From the NCBI RefSeq assembly GCF_014712675.1, contig NZ_JACXSI010000011.1, forward strand, positions 1 to 64,000: 64,000 nucleotides of DNA, given 5' to 3'. Positions within the stretch are counted from its first letter, which is position 1. Each line of letters opens with the position of its first letter. The translations under genes were made by a program, and so were the position numbers. The notes below the pieces were generated by a model, which did not search any database, was not told the DNA's origin, and saw only the letters and a list, made by a program, of their open reading frames with translations. This DNA comes from Peribacillus faecalis (GTDB lineage: Bacteria; Bacillota; Bacilli; Bacillales; DSM-1321). Below, one piece after another: positions 43,797-51,970 of this stretch.

Positions 43797-43925
43797 ACAC
43801 TATAGTATATAAATTGGCAACGAGATGGAAGATTCGACGTAGTCGCCAATTTTAAGTCCATAGTATAAGGGTTATTAGATCTTTGCCTGCGCCTTATCAG
43901 GCTTGCCAAAGGCAAGTTTTCTTTA
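43797..43925 (-). repeat. 129-bp hairpin element, single inverted copy
   Basis: The reverse complement of this stretch matches both 129-bp units at 57126-57386 with only scattered differences. It holds two inverted repeats: AAATTGGC/GCCAATTT arms with ACTATAGT-like ends, and CTTGCC-TTT-GGCAAG. There is no coding potential. From 43926 to 44083 only an AT-rich stretch and the maf Shine-Dalgarno are seen. Confidence 0.85.
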
Positions 43926-44083
43926 TTGAAGTGAGTTCAAGAGGCGGATACAAAAATAAAAAAGGTTTGATTTCGGAATTTTTAGTCGAATTTTATCGAA
44001 CAATTGTTGAGAAAGGTGGATAACTTTGGTACGATTATGATGTATCTCCATATTGAAATCATATAAAGGTTAAGGTGAAACAC

Positions 44084-44647
44084 ATGCAACCATTAATACT
44101 AGCTTCTGCCTCACCCAGAAGACAGGAACTTCTTACTCTACTAAATTTACCCTTCACAACATTCCCCACAGATGTTGATGAAACTCTTCCGGATTCTATT
44201 TCTCCGATAGAAGCTGTACAGCAGTTAGCCTATAAGAAAGCTGAAGCGGCATTGCAAGCTCATAATGGCTCAATTATTATCGGCTGTGATACAATAGTCG
44301 TGCATAATAATCATATACTTGGCAAGCCTGCTGACCGTGAAGATGCCTTGCAGATGCTGTCGCAGCTCTCTAATGAAACGCATGACGTCTATACAGGCGT
44401 CTGTATTTTATCCAATCAACAGACACTCCTATTTTATGAAAGAACGGAAGTGACGTTTTGGGAGCTGACACAGCAAGAAATCCTTGCGTATATTGAAAGC
44501 GGTGAGCCTTTTGATAAAGCCGGCTCATACGGTATTCAGGGGAAAGCGGCTCTTTTTGTGAAAGGCATTCGAGGAGATTACTATAATGTCGTAGGCCTCC
44601 CGATTTCACGTTTGCAGCGTGAATTATCGGCATTCGCAAATTCATAG
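44084..44647 (+). CDS. maf: Maf, nucleoside triphosphate pyrophosphatase and septum regulator
   Basis: 187 aa from ATG 44084 (TAAGGTG upstream; GTG 44075 is the alternative). N-terminal LILASASPRRQELL motif, catalytic Asp in IIGCDTIVV, EPFDKAGSYGIQGKAALFV. The family hydrolyses dTTP/UTP and modified nucleotides; overproduction of Maf blocks septation in B. subtilis. It follows spoIIB as in that genome. Confidence 0.95.
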   Translation: MQPLILASASPRRQELLTLLNLPFTTFPTDVDETLPDSISPIEAVQQLAYKKAEAALQAHNGSIIIGCDTIVVHNNHILGKPADREDALQMLSQLSNETHDVYTGVCILSNQQTLLFYERTEVTFWELTQQEILAYIESGEPFDKAGSYGIQGKAALFVKGIRGDYYNVVGLPISRLQRELSAFANS

Positions 44648-44706
44648 TTTAACTAATAACAGCTTCCGGCTCGTCACGTTATTTAAGACGAAAGGAAGTA
44701 TGTATA

Positions 44707-45393
44707 TTGAGTGAATCATTTTTAATTCGCGATTTCCCTTTAAGCGAGCGGCCGCGTGAGCGCTTTTTAAGAGAAGGAGCGCGGGGGCTGACAAATCAGG
44801 AGCTGATTGCTTTGCTGTTGAGAACAGGCACGAAAAATGAATCTGTTCTCCAGCTCGCTGAACGGCTCATTATTAAATTTGACGGCCTGCGCTTGCTTAA
44901 AGATGCATCTGTAGAAGAAATCACCAGCATAAACGGAATTGGTGAAGCAAAAGCCATTCAGTTGCTGACAGCTGTCGAGTTGGGAAGAAGGGTGCATAAT
45001 TTGATTACGACGGATCGCTATGTGATTCGTTCGCCTGAGGATTGTGCGAATTTTCTCATGGAAGAAATGCGGTTTCTTTCACAGGAGCATTTCGTTTGTG
45101 TATACTTGAATACGAAAAATCAAGTATTGCATAAACAAACTGTTTTTATCGGAAGTTTGAACTCATCGATTGTTCATCCGCGTGAGGTGTTTAAAGAGGC
45201 TTTTCGCCGCTCTGCTGCCTCTATCATTTGCGCGCACAATCATCCGTCCGGCGATCCGACGCCAAGTAAAGAAGATATAGATGTAACGAAAAGATTAATC
45301 GAATGCGGCAGATTAATCGGAATAGATATTTTGGACCACCTCATAATCGGTGAGAAAAAATATGTCAGTTTAAAGGAAAAAGGATATTTATGA
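44707..45393 (+). CDS. radC: RadC (YsxA), JAMM/MPN+ domain protein
   Basis: 228 aa from TTG 44707, with AAAGGAAG upstream. N-terminal helix-hairpin-helix region (EEITSINGIGEAKAIQLLTAVELG) and a C-terminal MPN domain with the metal motif HNHPSGDPTPSKED. The name comes from an old mapping to DNA repair; the function of the family is uncertain. It lies upstream of mreB as in B. subtilis. Confidence 0.94.
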   Translation: MSESFLIRDFPLSERPRERFLREGARGLTNQELIALLLRTGTKNESVLQLAERLIIKFDGLRLLKDASVEEITSINGIGEAKAIQLLTAVELGRRVHNLITTDRYVIRSPEDCANFLMEEMRFLSQEHFVCVYLNTKNQVLHKQTVFIGSLNSSIVHPREVFKEAFRRSAASIICAHNHPSGDPTPSKEDIDVTKRLIECGRLIGIDILDHLIIGEKKYVSLKEKGYL

Positions 45394-45546
45394 CACTATC
45401 ATAATAATAAGGTATGTAATATAATATAAGTTATGATTTTTTATTGCGCTTGAATTACGCTAATATAAATAATACAGTGGATTATACTATAGTGTGTAAT
45501 CACTTTAACTGACTTAGAAATGATGTTCGGAAAGGGAGATACAATC

Positions 45547-46560
45547 ATGTTTGGAATTGGAACGAAAGACCTTGGTATAGATTTAGGTACAGCTAATACA
45601 CTTGTATATGTGAAAGGCAAAGGCATTGCTGTACGCGAGCCTTCTGTTGTGGCTTTCCACACGGATACAAAACAAATCGTCGCAGTAGGTAATGATGCGA
45701 AAAATATGATTGGGCGTACACCCGGAAACGTTGTGGCGCTTCGTCCGATGAAAGACGGCGTTATTGCTGATTATGAAACAACAGCGACAATGATGAAATA
45801 TTACATGAATCAAGCACAGAAGAAAGGTGTATTTGCTCGTAACCCATACGTAATGGTATGTGTGCCATCAGGTATTACAGCTGTTGAAAAGCGTGCGGTT
45901 ATCGATGCAACTAGACAAGCCGGCGCACGTGATGCTTACACAATCGAAGAACCTTTTGCAGCGGCAATCGGTGCAAACCTTCCTGTATGGGAGCCGACTG
46001 GTAGTATGGTTGTAGATATCGGTGGCGGTACAACGGAAGTGGCAATCATTTCTTTAGGCGGGATCGTTTCTAGTCAATCTGTTCGTGTTGCAGGTGATGA
46101 AATGGATGAAGCAATCGTTAACTACATCCGTAAATCATATAACTTGATGATCGGTGAACGTACAGCTGAAGCGGTTAAATTGGAAATTGGTTCAGCAGGT
46201 GATCCTGAAGGCATTGAAAATATGGAGATTCGCGGACGTGACCTACTGACAGGTCTTCCAAAAACAATCGAAATCACAGCAGACGAAATTTGCGATGCAT
46301 TAAGCGATACAGTTTATGCGATTGTTGAGTCTGTAAAAAGCACATTGGAAAAAACTCCGCCTGAATTAGCGGCAGATATTATGGACCGCGGTATCGTGTT
46401 AACGGGCGGTGGTGCATTGCTTCGTAACTTGGATAAAGTTATCAGCAGAGAAACAGAAATGCCTGTTTTAATCGCGGAAAATCCGCTTGATTGCGTAGCA
46501 GTCGGAACAGGTAAAGCGCTGGATCACATCCACGAATTCAGAAACCGTGCAAAACTGTAA
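45547..46560 (+). CDS. mreB: MreB, rod-shape actin homologue
   Basis: 337 aa, exactly the B. subtilis length. ATG 45547 with AAAGGGAG eight bases upstream; an upstream in-frame ATG (45520) is rejected. Actin fold: phosphate-1 [13 protein letters not shown], phosphate-2 [13 protein letters not shown], adenosine loop [14 protein letters not shown]. It forms membrane-bound filaments that direct elongasome movement. A hairpin with T-run follows before mreC. Confidence 0.97.
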   Translation: MFGIGTKDLGIDLGTANTLVYVKGKGIAVREPSVVAFHTDTKQIVAVGNDAKNMIGRTPGNVVALRPMKDGVIADYETTATMMKYYMNQAQKKGVFARNPYVMVCVPSGITAVEKRAVIDATRQAGARDAYTIEEPFAAAIGANLPVWEPTGSMVVDIGGGTTEVAIISLGGIVSSQSVRVAGDEMDEAIVNYIRKSYNLMIGERTAEAVKLEIGSAGDPEGIENMEIRGRDLLTGLPKTIEITADEICDALSDTVYAIVESVKSTLEKTPPELAADIMDRGIVLTGGGALLRNLDKVISRETEMPVLIAENPLDCVAVGTGKALDHIHEFRNRAKL

Positions 46561-46576
46561 AAAATAATGTTTATTG

Positions 46577-46619
46577 CTCTTCACATTCTGCGGTATACTG
46601 TAGAGTGTGAAGAGATTTT
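46577..46619 (+). terminator. Terminator or attenuator between mreB and mreC
   Basis: CTCTTCACATTCT (46577-46589) pairs with AGAGTGTGAAGAG (46602-46614) with one G.U pair; ATTTTTAA follows. It would lower mreCD expression relative to mreB unless mreC has its own promoter in the next 60 bases. Confidence 0.8.
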
Positions 46620-46684
46620 TAATAGCATCGATAGAATAAAAATAACCTGACAGTTATGAATACAGAATAAATAGAGGTGTAGCC

Positions 46685-47575
46685 ATGCCACAGTTTTTTT
46701 TGAATAAAAAACTTATATTACTCTTGATAAGTATTATCATTCTGGTGGCATTGATTGGCTTTTCATTAAAAGAAAAAGAAAATGTTAGCTGGCCAGAGCA
46801 ATTTGTTAAAGATACAACAGGCTTCGTTCAACAAATTTTTCAAACGCCTGCACAGTTTGTCGCAGATGTTTTCGGTGACCTTCGTGATTTGCAAAATACA
46901 TATGAAGAGAACGAGAAGCTAAAAGCACGCTTAGAAGAGTATGCTACTTTACAAACGAAGGTTCAAGATCTTGAAAGTGAAAATGAAGAATTACGATCAT
47001 TGCTTGATAAAGAAGATGATTTGCGTTCTTATTCTCCAATCAATGCAACGGTTATTGCAAGAAACCCGGATAAATGGCAGGAAGTGCTGGTTATTAATAA
47101 GGGGCAGCTGCACGGTGTCAAGAAGAATATGGCAGTCATTACGGCAAGCGGCTTAATCGGCAAAGTCAAATCATCCAATCAGTTTTCTTCGACAATACAG
47201 CTAATTAGCACTACAGATCCGAAGAGCCGAATTTCAGCGACTATTCAAGGAGAACAAGATGTTGTCGGACTAATCGAAGGTTATGATGAAGAGACTAAAA
47301 TGTTGCTCCTGAAGAAGATTCCTTCCGATGTGGAAGTGAAGGTCGGGTCAACGGTAATTACATCAGGCCTTGGCGGTGTTTTCCCAAGAGGATTGCCGGT
47401 TGGAACTGTCGAGGAAGTAGTGGTCGATCAATACGGATTGACGCAAACGGCTTATGTGAAACCTTATGCGGATTTGTATGATATTTCTCATGTAGTTGTT
47501 GTTTCGCAAGATGTTGATAAGAAAGAGGTTTTATCGGATTTGGAAGATGCGGATCTTAAGGAGGCGGGCTTGTGA
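46685..47575 (+). CDS. mreC: MreC, cell-shape determining protein
   Basis: 296 aa. Short cytoplasmic N-terminus, one helix (about 8-27), coiled coil (about 65-108, NTYEENEKLKARLEEYATLQTKVQDLESENEELRSLL, cited from the residues), then the twin beta-barrel domain (VIARNPDKWQEVLVINKG, GLIGKV, TSGLGGVFPRGLPVGTVEEV). It scaffolds the elongasome outside the membrane. Start with AGAGGTG upstream; overlaps mreD by four bases. Confidence 0.96.
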   Translation: MPQFFLNKKLILLLISIIILVALIGFSLKEKENVSWPEQFVKDTTGFVQQIFQTPAQFVADVFGDLRDLQNTYEENEKLKARLEEYATLQTKVQDLESENEELRSLLDKEDDLRSYSPINATVIARNPDKWQEVLVINKGQLHGVKKNMAVITASGLIGKVKSSNQFSSTIQLISTTDPKSRISATIQGEQDVVGLIEGYDEETKMLLLKKIPSDVEVKVGSTVITSGLGGVFPRGLPVGTVEEVVVDQYGLTQTAYVKPYADLYDISHVVVVSQDVDKKEVLSDLEDADLKEAGL

Positions 47576-48114
47576 AGAAGCTTTATATCCCACTCCTTGC
47601 TCTCGTAATTTTTCTATCTGAAAGTATTTTTGTTACAACTTTTTCAGGTGGATTTTTTACCAGCGATAAAATATTTGTTCCGCGTTTTCTTATGATTTTT
47701 CTTGTTTTTATGGCTGTTTATAGCGGAAATCGAACTGCGCTATACTATAGTTTTGTAATAGGGATCCTCTTTGATGTGGTATACACAGAGATATTAGGCA
47801 TATATCTGTTCATCTTCCCGCTTATTACATACGGCATTTCGAAAGTCATGAAAATACTGCAAAATAATATTTTTGTTGTTTCGTTTATGTCGCTTGTAGC
47901 AATTGCCATATTGGAAATGATCGTGTACGGAATGAATGCATTGCTTGGTTTTGTCTCGATGACTTTCCAACAGTTTTTGAGCGACCGTCTGGTTCCGACG
48001 TTAATATTGAATGCGATTGTCATTCTTATTATAGCTTATCCTTTACGGAAGTTTTTGCTTAAATATAGTGAAGAAGAGAATAATGAGATTCTTTTTAGAA
48101 AAAAAACAAAATAG
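47572..48114 (+). CDS. mreD: MreD, rod-shape determining membrane protein
   Basis: 180 aa with about five to six helices; GTG start inside the last mreC codons (GTGA overlap) with AAGGAGGCG upstream. Characteristic of MreD: SFVIGILFDVVYTEILGIYLFIFPLITY. It completes MreBCD. Confidence 0.94.
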   Translation: MKKLYIPLLALVIFLSESIFVTTFSGGFFTSDKIFVPRFLMIFLVFMAVYSGNRTALYYSFVIGILFDVVYTEILGIYLFIFPLITYGISKVMKILQNNIFVVSFMSLVAIAILEMIVYGMNALLGFVSMTFQQFLSDRLVPTLILNAIVILIIAYPLRKFLLKYSEEENNEILFRKKTK

Positions 48115-48190
48115 AGTCACTTTTAGTAGGTATTGTTTGAAAGGAATAAACGCCATTTCGTAGAATATTGAATTATTGAGGTGAGAGTGC

Positions 48191-48880
48191 GTGATAAGTA
48201 ATAAAAATCTGCAAAATGTTATAATCAAAGGCACAAAAGATGGGTTGACGCTACATCTCAATGATTCGTGTTCTTTTCAGAACGTGATTGAAGAATTGAA
48301 TGAGAAGGTATCAATGTCCTATCGCCTGGTGAAGGAAGACGATCCTCTCATTCCTGTTAAGGTACATACAGGAAATAGGCAATTTTCTCAAGAAGAACAA
48401 GAACAGATTATTTCTACAATTGAGAGCAACTCAAAGCTGCTTGTAGAGCGCATTCAATCTAACGTAATGGCGGTTGAAGAAGCGACTCGATTGATTGAAG
48501 AGGGGCAAATTAAATCAATAGTCGGGAAGGTCAGGTCCGGACAAGTGATTGAGGCTCCAGGTGATTTATTGCTGATTGGGGATATAAACCCCGGGGCACA
48601 GGTAAAAGCTGTAGGTAATATTTTTATCATTGGAACGATTAAAGGTTATGCTCATGCGGGCTATAAAGGAAATGCAGAGGCGGTTGTGGCGGCCAGTCAA
48701 ATGGAAAAAGCTTTAATCGGTATTGCAAATCTTCATACAGCGATGGTGACGTCCGGGCCTAAAGATAAGCTCAAACAATTTTGCGCGTACATAAATGATG
48801 ATAATAATATAGTTTTTGATAAAATTCAGGTTTTAAAGCAACTAAGACCTAATTTAACTAGATTAGAAGGGGGAATCTAA
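48191..48880 (+). CDS. minC: MinC, septum site-determining protein
   Basis: 229 aa from GTG 48191 (GAGGTGAG upstream). N-terminal FtsZ-inhibiting domain (NVIIKGTKDGLTLHLND) and a C-terminal beta-helix (about 120-205: VRSGQVIEAPGDLLLIGDINPGAQVKAVGNIFIIGTIKGYAHAG, shown by its VxxxGD and G-rich turns). With MinD it stops Z-ring assembly near poles. Two bases precede minD. Confidence 0.95.
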   Translation: MISNKNLQNVIIKGTKDGLTLHLNDSCSFQNVIEELNEKVSMSYRLVKEDDPLIPVKVHTGNRQFSQEEQEQIISTIESNSKLLVERIQSNVMAVEEATRLIEEGQIKSIVGKVRSGQVIEAPGDLLLIGDINPGAQVKAVGNIFIIGTIKGYAHAGYKGNAEAVVAASQMEKALIGIANLHTAMVTSGPKDKLKQFCAYINDDNNIVFDKIQVLKQLRPNLTRLEGGI

Positions 48881-48882
48881 TC

Positions 48883-49686
48883 GTGGGTGAAGCGCTCGTT
48901 ATAACGTCGGGGAAGGGTGGCGTAGGTAAAACGACTACCTCTGCCAATCTAGGAACGGCATTAGCACTATTGGGAAAAAAAGTGTGCTTAGTAGATACGG
49001 ATATAGGTCTGAGAAATTTGGATGTGGTAATGGGGCTTGAGAACCGCATTATCTATGACTTAGTAGATGTCATCCAAGAGCGCTGTAAGGTGCAGCAGGC
49101 GCTTGTTAAGGACAAGCGTTTTGATGGGCTATTATATTTATTGCCGGCTGCGCAAACAAGCGATAAATTGTCTATCGCGCCTGAGCAAATGCAAAAGCTT
49201 GTTATAGAGCTGAAGCAAGATTTTGATTACATCATTATCGATTGTCCGGCCGGTATTGAGCAAGGATACAAAAATGCTGTTGCAGGAGCTGATAAGGCTA
49301 TTGTCGTAACAACCCCTGAAAAGACAGCAGTGCGTGATGCGGATCGCATTATTGGTTTATTGGAGAAGGAAGAACATATCGAGTCACCAAAGCTTGTCAT
49401 TAACCGTATTCGCGGGCATATGATGAACAATGGCGATATGCTTGATATTGATGAGATTACAGCGTTTTTATCGATTGATTTAATCGGTATTATTGTCGAT
49501 GATGATCATGTAATTAAAGCTTCTAATCAAGGCGAGCCGGTTGTGTTGGACCCGAACAATGAGGCATCGATTGCTTATCGCAATATCGCAAGACGTATAC
49601 TTGGAGAATCAATTCCGTTGAAACCGATTGAAGCTCAGTCAACGGGCATGTTTTCAAAAATAAAAAAGCTTTTCGGCGTTAAATAA
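48883..49686 (+). CDS. minD: MinD, septum site-determining ATPase
   Basis: 267 aa from GTG 48883, with AGAAGGGGG upstream. Deviant Walker A SGKGGVGKTT with K11 and K16, VDTDIGLRNLDVVMGLENR switch I, IIDCPAGIEQG Walker B, and an amphipathic C-terminal membrane helix (GMFSKIKKLFGV). Dimerises with ATP on the membrane and recruits MinC. Confidence 0.97.
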   Translation: MGEALVITSGKGGVGKTTTSANLGTALALLGKKVCLVDTDIGLRNLDVVMGLENRIIYDLVDVIQERCKVQQALVKDKRFDGLLYLLPAAQTSDKLSIAPEQMQKLVIELKQDFDYIIIDCPAGIEQGYKNAVAGADKAIVVTTPEKTAVRDADRIIGLLEKEEHIESPKLVINRIRGHMMNNGDMLDIDEITAFLSIDLIGIIVDDDHVIKASNQGEPVVLDPNNEASIAYRNIARRILGESIPLKPIEAQSTGMFSKIKKLFGVK

Positions 49687-49693
49687 TGAAAGC

Positions 49694-49726
49694 AAGGCAC
49701 CCAGAGTCGGTCAGGGTGTCTTTTTT
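49694..49726 (+). terminator. Terminator of minCD
   Basis: AAGGCACCC (49694-49702) pairs with GGGTGTCTT (49714-49722), one G.U, followed by T-run. Confidence 0.85.
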
Positions 49727-49781
49727 GTGCTTGAGGAAATTATAAAAATCTATATTGTGTATAAGTTGAAAAAAGTATATC

Positions 49782-49926
49782 AACGTCCAGATCCACTGCC
49801 CAGCCCCTCGAGGTCATAAGCCAAATCACTCCGGAAATTTTACAATTTCCTACGTAATTCGTCATATGCAGGTCGGGGCTGAACCGGCCGCTTCCGCTTT
49901 TCGGTTCCCGCATGTCTCCTTTTTCA
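49782..49926 (+). repeat. Long Bacillaceae-type intergenic repeat (copy at 49.8 kb)
   Basis: CGTCCAGATCCACTGCC, CAGCCCCTCGAGGTCATAAG, then the 57-base block shared with 43624-43680, and the shared end CCGCTTCCGCTTTTCGG to CATGTCTCCTTTTTCA. This copy lacks the TCACGATGAGAGTCAC insert. Non-coding. Confidence 0.75.
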
Positions 49927-49960
49927 TTGGAGTAAATTCGAGAGACGTATTCAAAACTGA

Positions 49961-49982
49961 AAAAGGACCGGTGACGGTTTTT
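49961..49982 (+). repeat. GNRA hairpin element (intergenic copy)
   Basis: AAAAGGACCGGTGACGGTTT plus T-run, identical in its core to the copy before hemL. Here it stands between two dispersed repeats, not in front of a gene. Confidence 0.6.
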
Positions 49983-50007
49983 TAAGAAAGATAAGAAAGC
50001 ATATATT

Positions 50008-50232
50008 TTGAACTTAGATAGCTGTCTAACCTTATACCTGCCATGCTCGGAGTGTAAGCCGTGCCGGCTAGGAAATCAAAGAGCGGATTTCCCATCCGTA
50101 CCGTCTTACATCTGCCGCATGGCTCCTTCTTTGGTTTGCAGTGGTTCAAGGATATATGCTTATACAAGGTTGTGTGTAATCTTAAAGTATCTGCTTGGAA
50201 ACAAAGAAGGTCCGGTACCAGTTTTTCTTAGC
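50008..50232 (+). repeat. Dispersed repeat, TAGCTGTC family (copy 3)
   Basis: AGATAGCTGTCTAACCTTAT at 50016, then ACCTGCCATGCTCGG, a large imperfect palindrome (GGAAATCAAAGAGCGGATTTCC, at 50069-50090, with GTAAG/CTTAC flanks), CCGCATGGCTCCTTC, and an end GGTCCGGTACCAGTTTTTC (50209 on) that is a diverged form of the GNRA hairpin. This is the longest copy and shows that the hairpin can be the 3' end of the family. Confidence 0.7.
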
Positions 50233-50259
50233 ATGATTCGGACAAGTTGCTCATATAGT
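50231..50259 (+). promoter_or_regulatory. Candidate sigma-E promoter of spoIVFAB
   Basis: GCATGAT (50231-50237), 14-bp spacer, CATATAGT (50252-50259) fits the sigma-E pattern KMATATT-n14-CATAnnnT at most positions and lies 31 bases before the spoIVFA start. The operon is sigma-E dependent in B. subtilis. Confidence 0.5.
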
Positions 50260-50290
50260 GGTATTACAATACCAATGTAAAGGAGCATGC

Positions 50291-51040
50291 ATGGTGTATA
50301 ACGATCGAAGGAAAGAAATTATTAATCGTATAAAGAAAAGAAACAAAATGAAGGAACGTCAGCTGCACTCGCGCCATGAACAAAGTCCTTTCCAACCACA
50401 CTCGGTAACGACCTTTGATGCGGATGAGGAGAGAGGTCACCCGCTCTTTCGCAAGGATATTATGCTGTTGAAAATATTAATCGCTTCCTTGTTGTTCATT
50501 ACGGTGGCGATTATATACCGATATCCTTCAAATGATTTAGAGTCCGTCCGGCAAGTGATTTCCTCCACGATGGAAAACGAGCTGCAGTTTGCATTGGTGA
50601 CAGATTGGTATGAGGACACCTTCGGCAAGCCGATTGCATTTTTGCCGTCAGAAAAGAAAGCGGTCAATGAGGATGCCCTGCAAGTTTCCGGTGACTATAT
50701 ACTGCCGGTCAAAGGAAAGATTATTGAAGATTATGCGACAAATGGAGCCGGCATTATCGTGAAGACAGACAGTGATGACGGTGCCTATGCAATTGAGGAT
50801 GGTGTCATTATTTATGCCGGTATTAAAGAGGAGTATGGCAATACCGTCATTATTCAGCATAAGGATAAGAGCGAAACGTGGTATGGCAATCTTGATGCTA
50901 TTGATGTGAAAGTGTACAGCCAGATTTCCAAGGGCGAGCAAATTGGAGTATTGAATGAAGAAGGCACTTTGTTTTTCGGAATGAAAAAAGAAGAAGCCGA
51001 TCAATTCGTTGATCCCAGTCAGGTGATTTCTGTTGAATAA
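50291..51040 (+). CDS. spoIVFA: SpoIVFA, inhibitor/anchor of the sigma-K processing complex
   Basis: 249 aa (264 in B. subtilis) from ATG 50291, with AAAGGAG five bases upstream. Basic cytoplasmic N-terminus, one helix (about 62-80), and an extracytoplasmic LytM/M23-like domain (about 140-245: GDYILPVKGKIIEDYATNGAGI, YAGIKEEYGNTVIIQH). The M23 zinc ligands are not complete, so it is a non-catalytic LytM fold, as in the family. It holds SpoIVFB inactive with BofA until SpoIVB cleaves it. Overlaps spoIVFB by eight bases. Confidence 0.93.
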   Translation: MVYNDRRKEIINRIKKRNKMKERQLHSRHEQSPFQPHSVTTFDADEERGHPLFRKDIMLLKILIASLLFITVAIIYRYPSNDLESVRQVISSTMENELQFALVTDWYEDTFGKPIAFLPSEKKAVNEDALQVSGDYILPVKGKIIEDYATNGAGIIVKTDSDDGAYAIEDGVIIYAGIKEEYGNTVIIQHKDKSETWYGNLDAIDVKVYSQISKGEQIGVLNEEGTLFFGMKKEEADQFVDPSQVISVE

Positions 51041-51899
51041 ATATTTTCGTTTGCTATTTATGCTCCGCATCCATCCGACAACATGGGTGATTATGGCGAT
51101 TGCGATTTTAACAGCTCATATTTATGAAATGCTCATGCTGCTTGCTGTCGTTTTAGTTCATGAGATGGGACATGCATGCGCAGCCGCTCATTTTAAATGG
51201 CGAATCAAGTCAATCACCTTGTTGCCGTTTGGTGGTGTGCTTGATACAGAGGAGCATGGCAATCGGCCGTTAAAAGAAGATTTAATGGTAATTTTATTCG
51301 GCCCGATTCAGCATTTAGTGCTCTTTTTACTTGTTTACTTAGCCTATATATCAGGGGTGGCCGATTATGAAACGTATGTCACCTTTCTTTATATTAACAG
51401 CACAATCTGCTTATTTAATTTATTGCCTATTTGGCCGCTTGATGGCGGGAAACTGCTGTTTTTGCTGTTTTCGCTTAAGTACTCATTTTTGAAGAGCCAT
51501 TTGCTCATATTGCGGTTTTCAATTCTATTTTCAGTCGCGCTATTTACTTTCTGCCTTTTATCCGGTCAAATGAGTTTGAATATTATATTGATTTTAAGCT
51601 TCATTTGTTTTGCTATTGTAATGGAATGGAGACAGAGACAATATGTCTTTATGCGTTTTTTGCTCGAGCGCCATTATGGAAAAAACAGCGAAATGCAGCG
51701 TCTCATTTCGTTGACAGTGGATGAGAATAAAACAGTGCATGAAATATTGCAGCTGTTTCAACGCGGCTGCAAGCATCCGATTATCGTCATGAAAAATGGA
51801 AAAGAACGAGGTATGCTTGATGAAAATGAGGTGTTGCACGCTTATTTCAGCGAAAAAATGACCGGTGTTAAAATCGGTGACCTATTATATTCTTATTGA
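51033..51899 (+). CDS. spoIVFB: SpoIVFB, intramembrane metalloprotease for pro-sigma-K
   Basis: 288 aa (B. subtilis numbering preserved). S2P/M50 protease with H43-E44-M45-G46-H47 in a membrane helix and the third ligand D137 in PIWPLDGGK. Six helices and a C-terminal CBS-type domain (about 220-285, VDENKTVHEILQLFQRGCKHPIIVM) that senses ATP. TTG start inside the end of spoIVFA with CAGGTG upstream. Acts in the outer forespore membrane. Confidence 0.95.
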   Translation: MNKYFRLLFMLRIHPTTWVIMAIAILTAHIYEMLMLLAVVLVHEMGHACAAAHFKWRIKSITLLPFGGVLDTEEHGNRPLKEDLMVILFGPIQHLVLFLLVYLAYISGVADYETYVTFLYINSTICLFNLLPIWPLDGGKLLFLLFSLKYSFLKSHLLILRFSILFSVALFTFCLLSGQMSLNIILILSFICFAIVMEWRQRQYVFMRFLLERHYGKNSEMQRLISLTVDENKTVHEILQLFQRGCKHPIIVMKNGKERGMLDENEVLHAYFSEKMTGVKIGDLLYSY

Positions 51900-51970
51900 T
51901 TATGTTATTCTTTCTTCAGAAAACGTCCGTGGTGTTTTGGCATCCGTTTTTGGAGGGAAGGATTTTTTTT

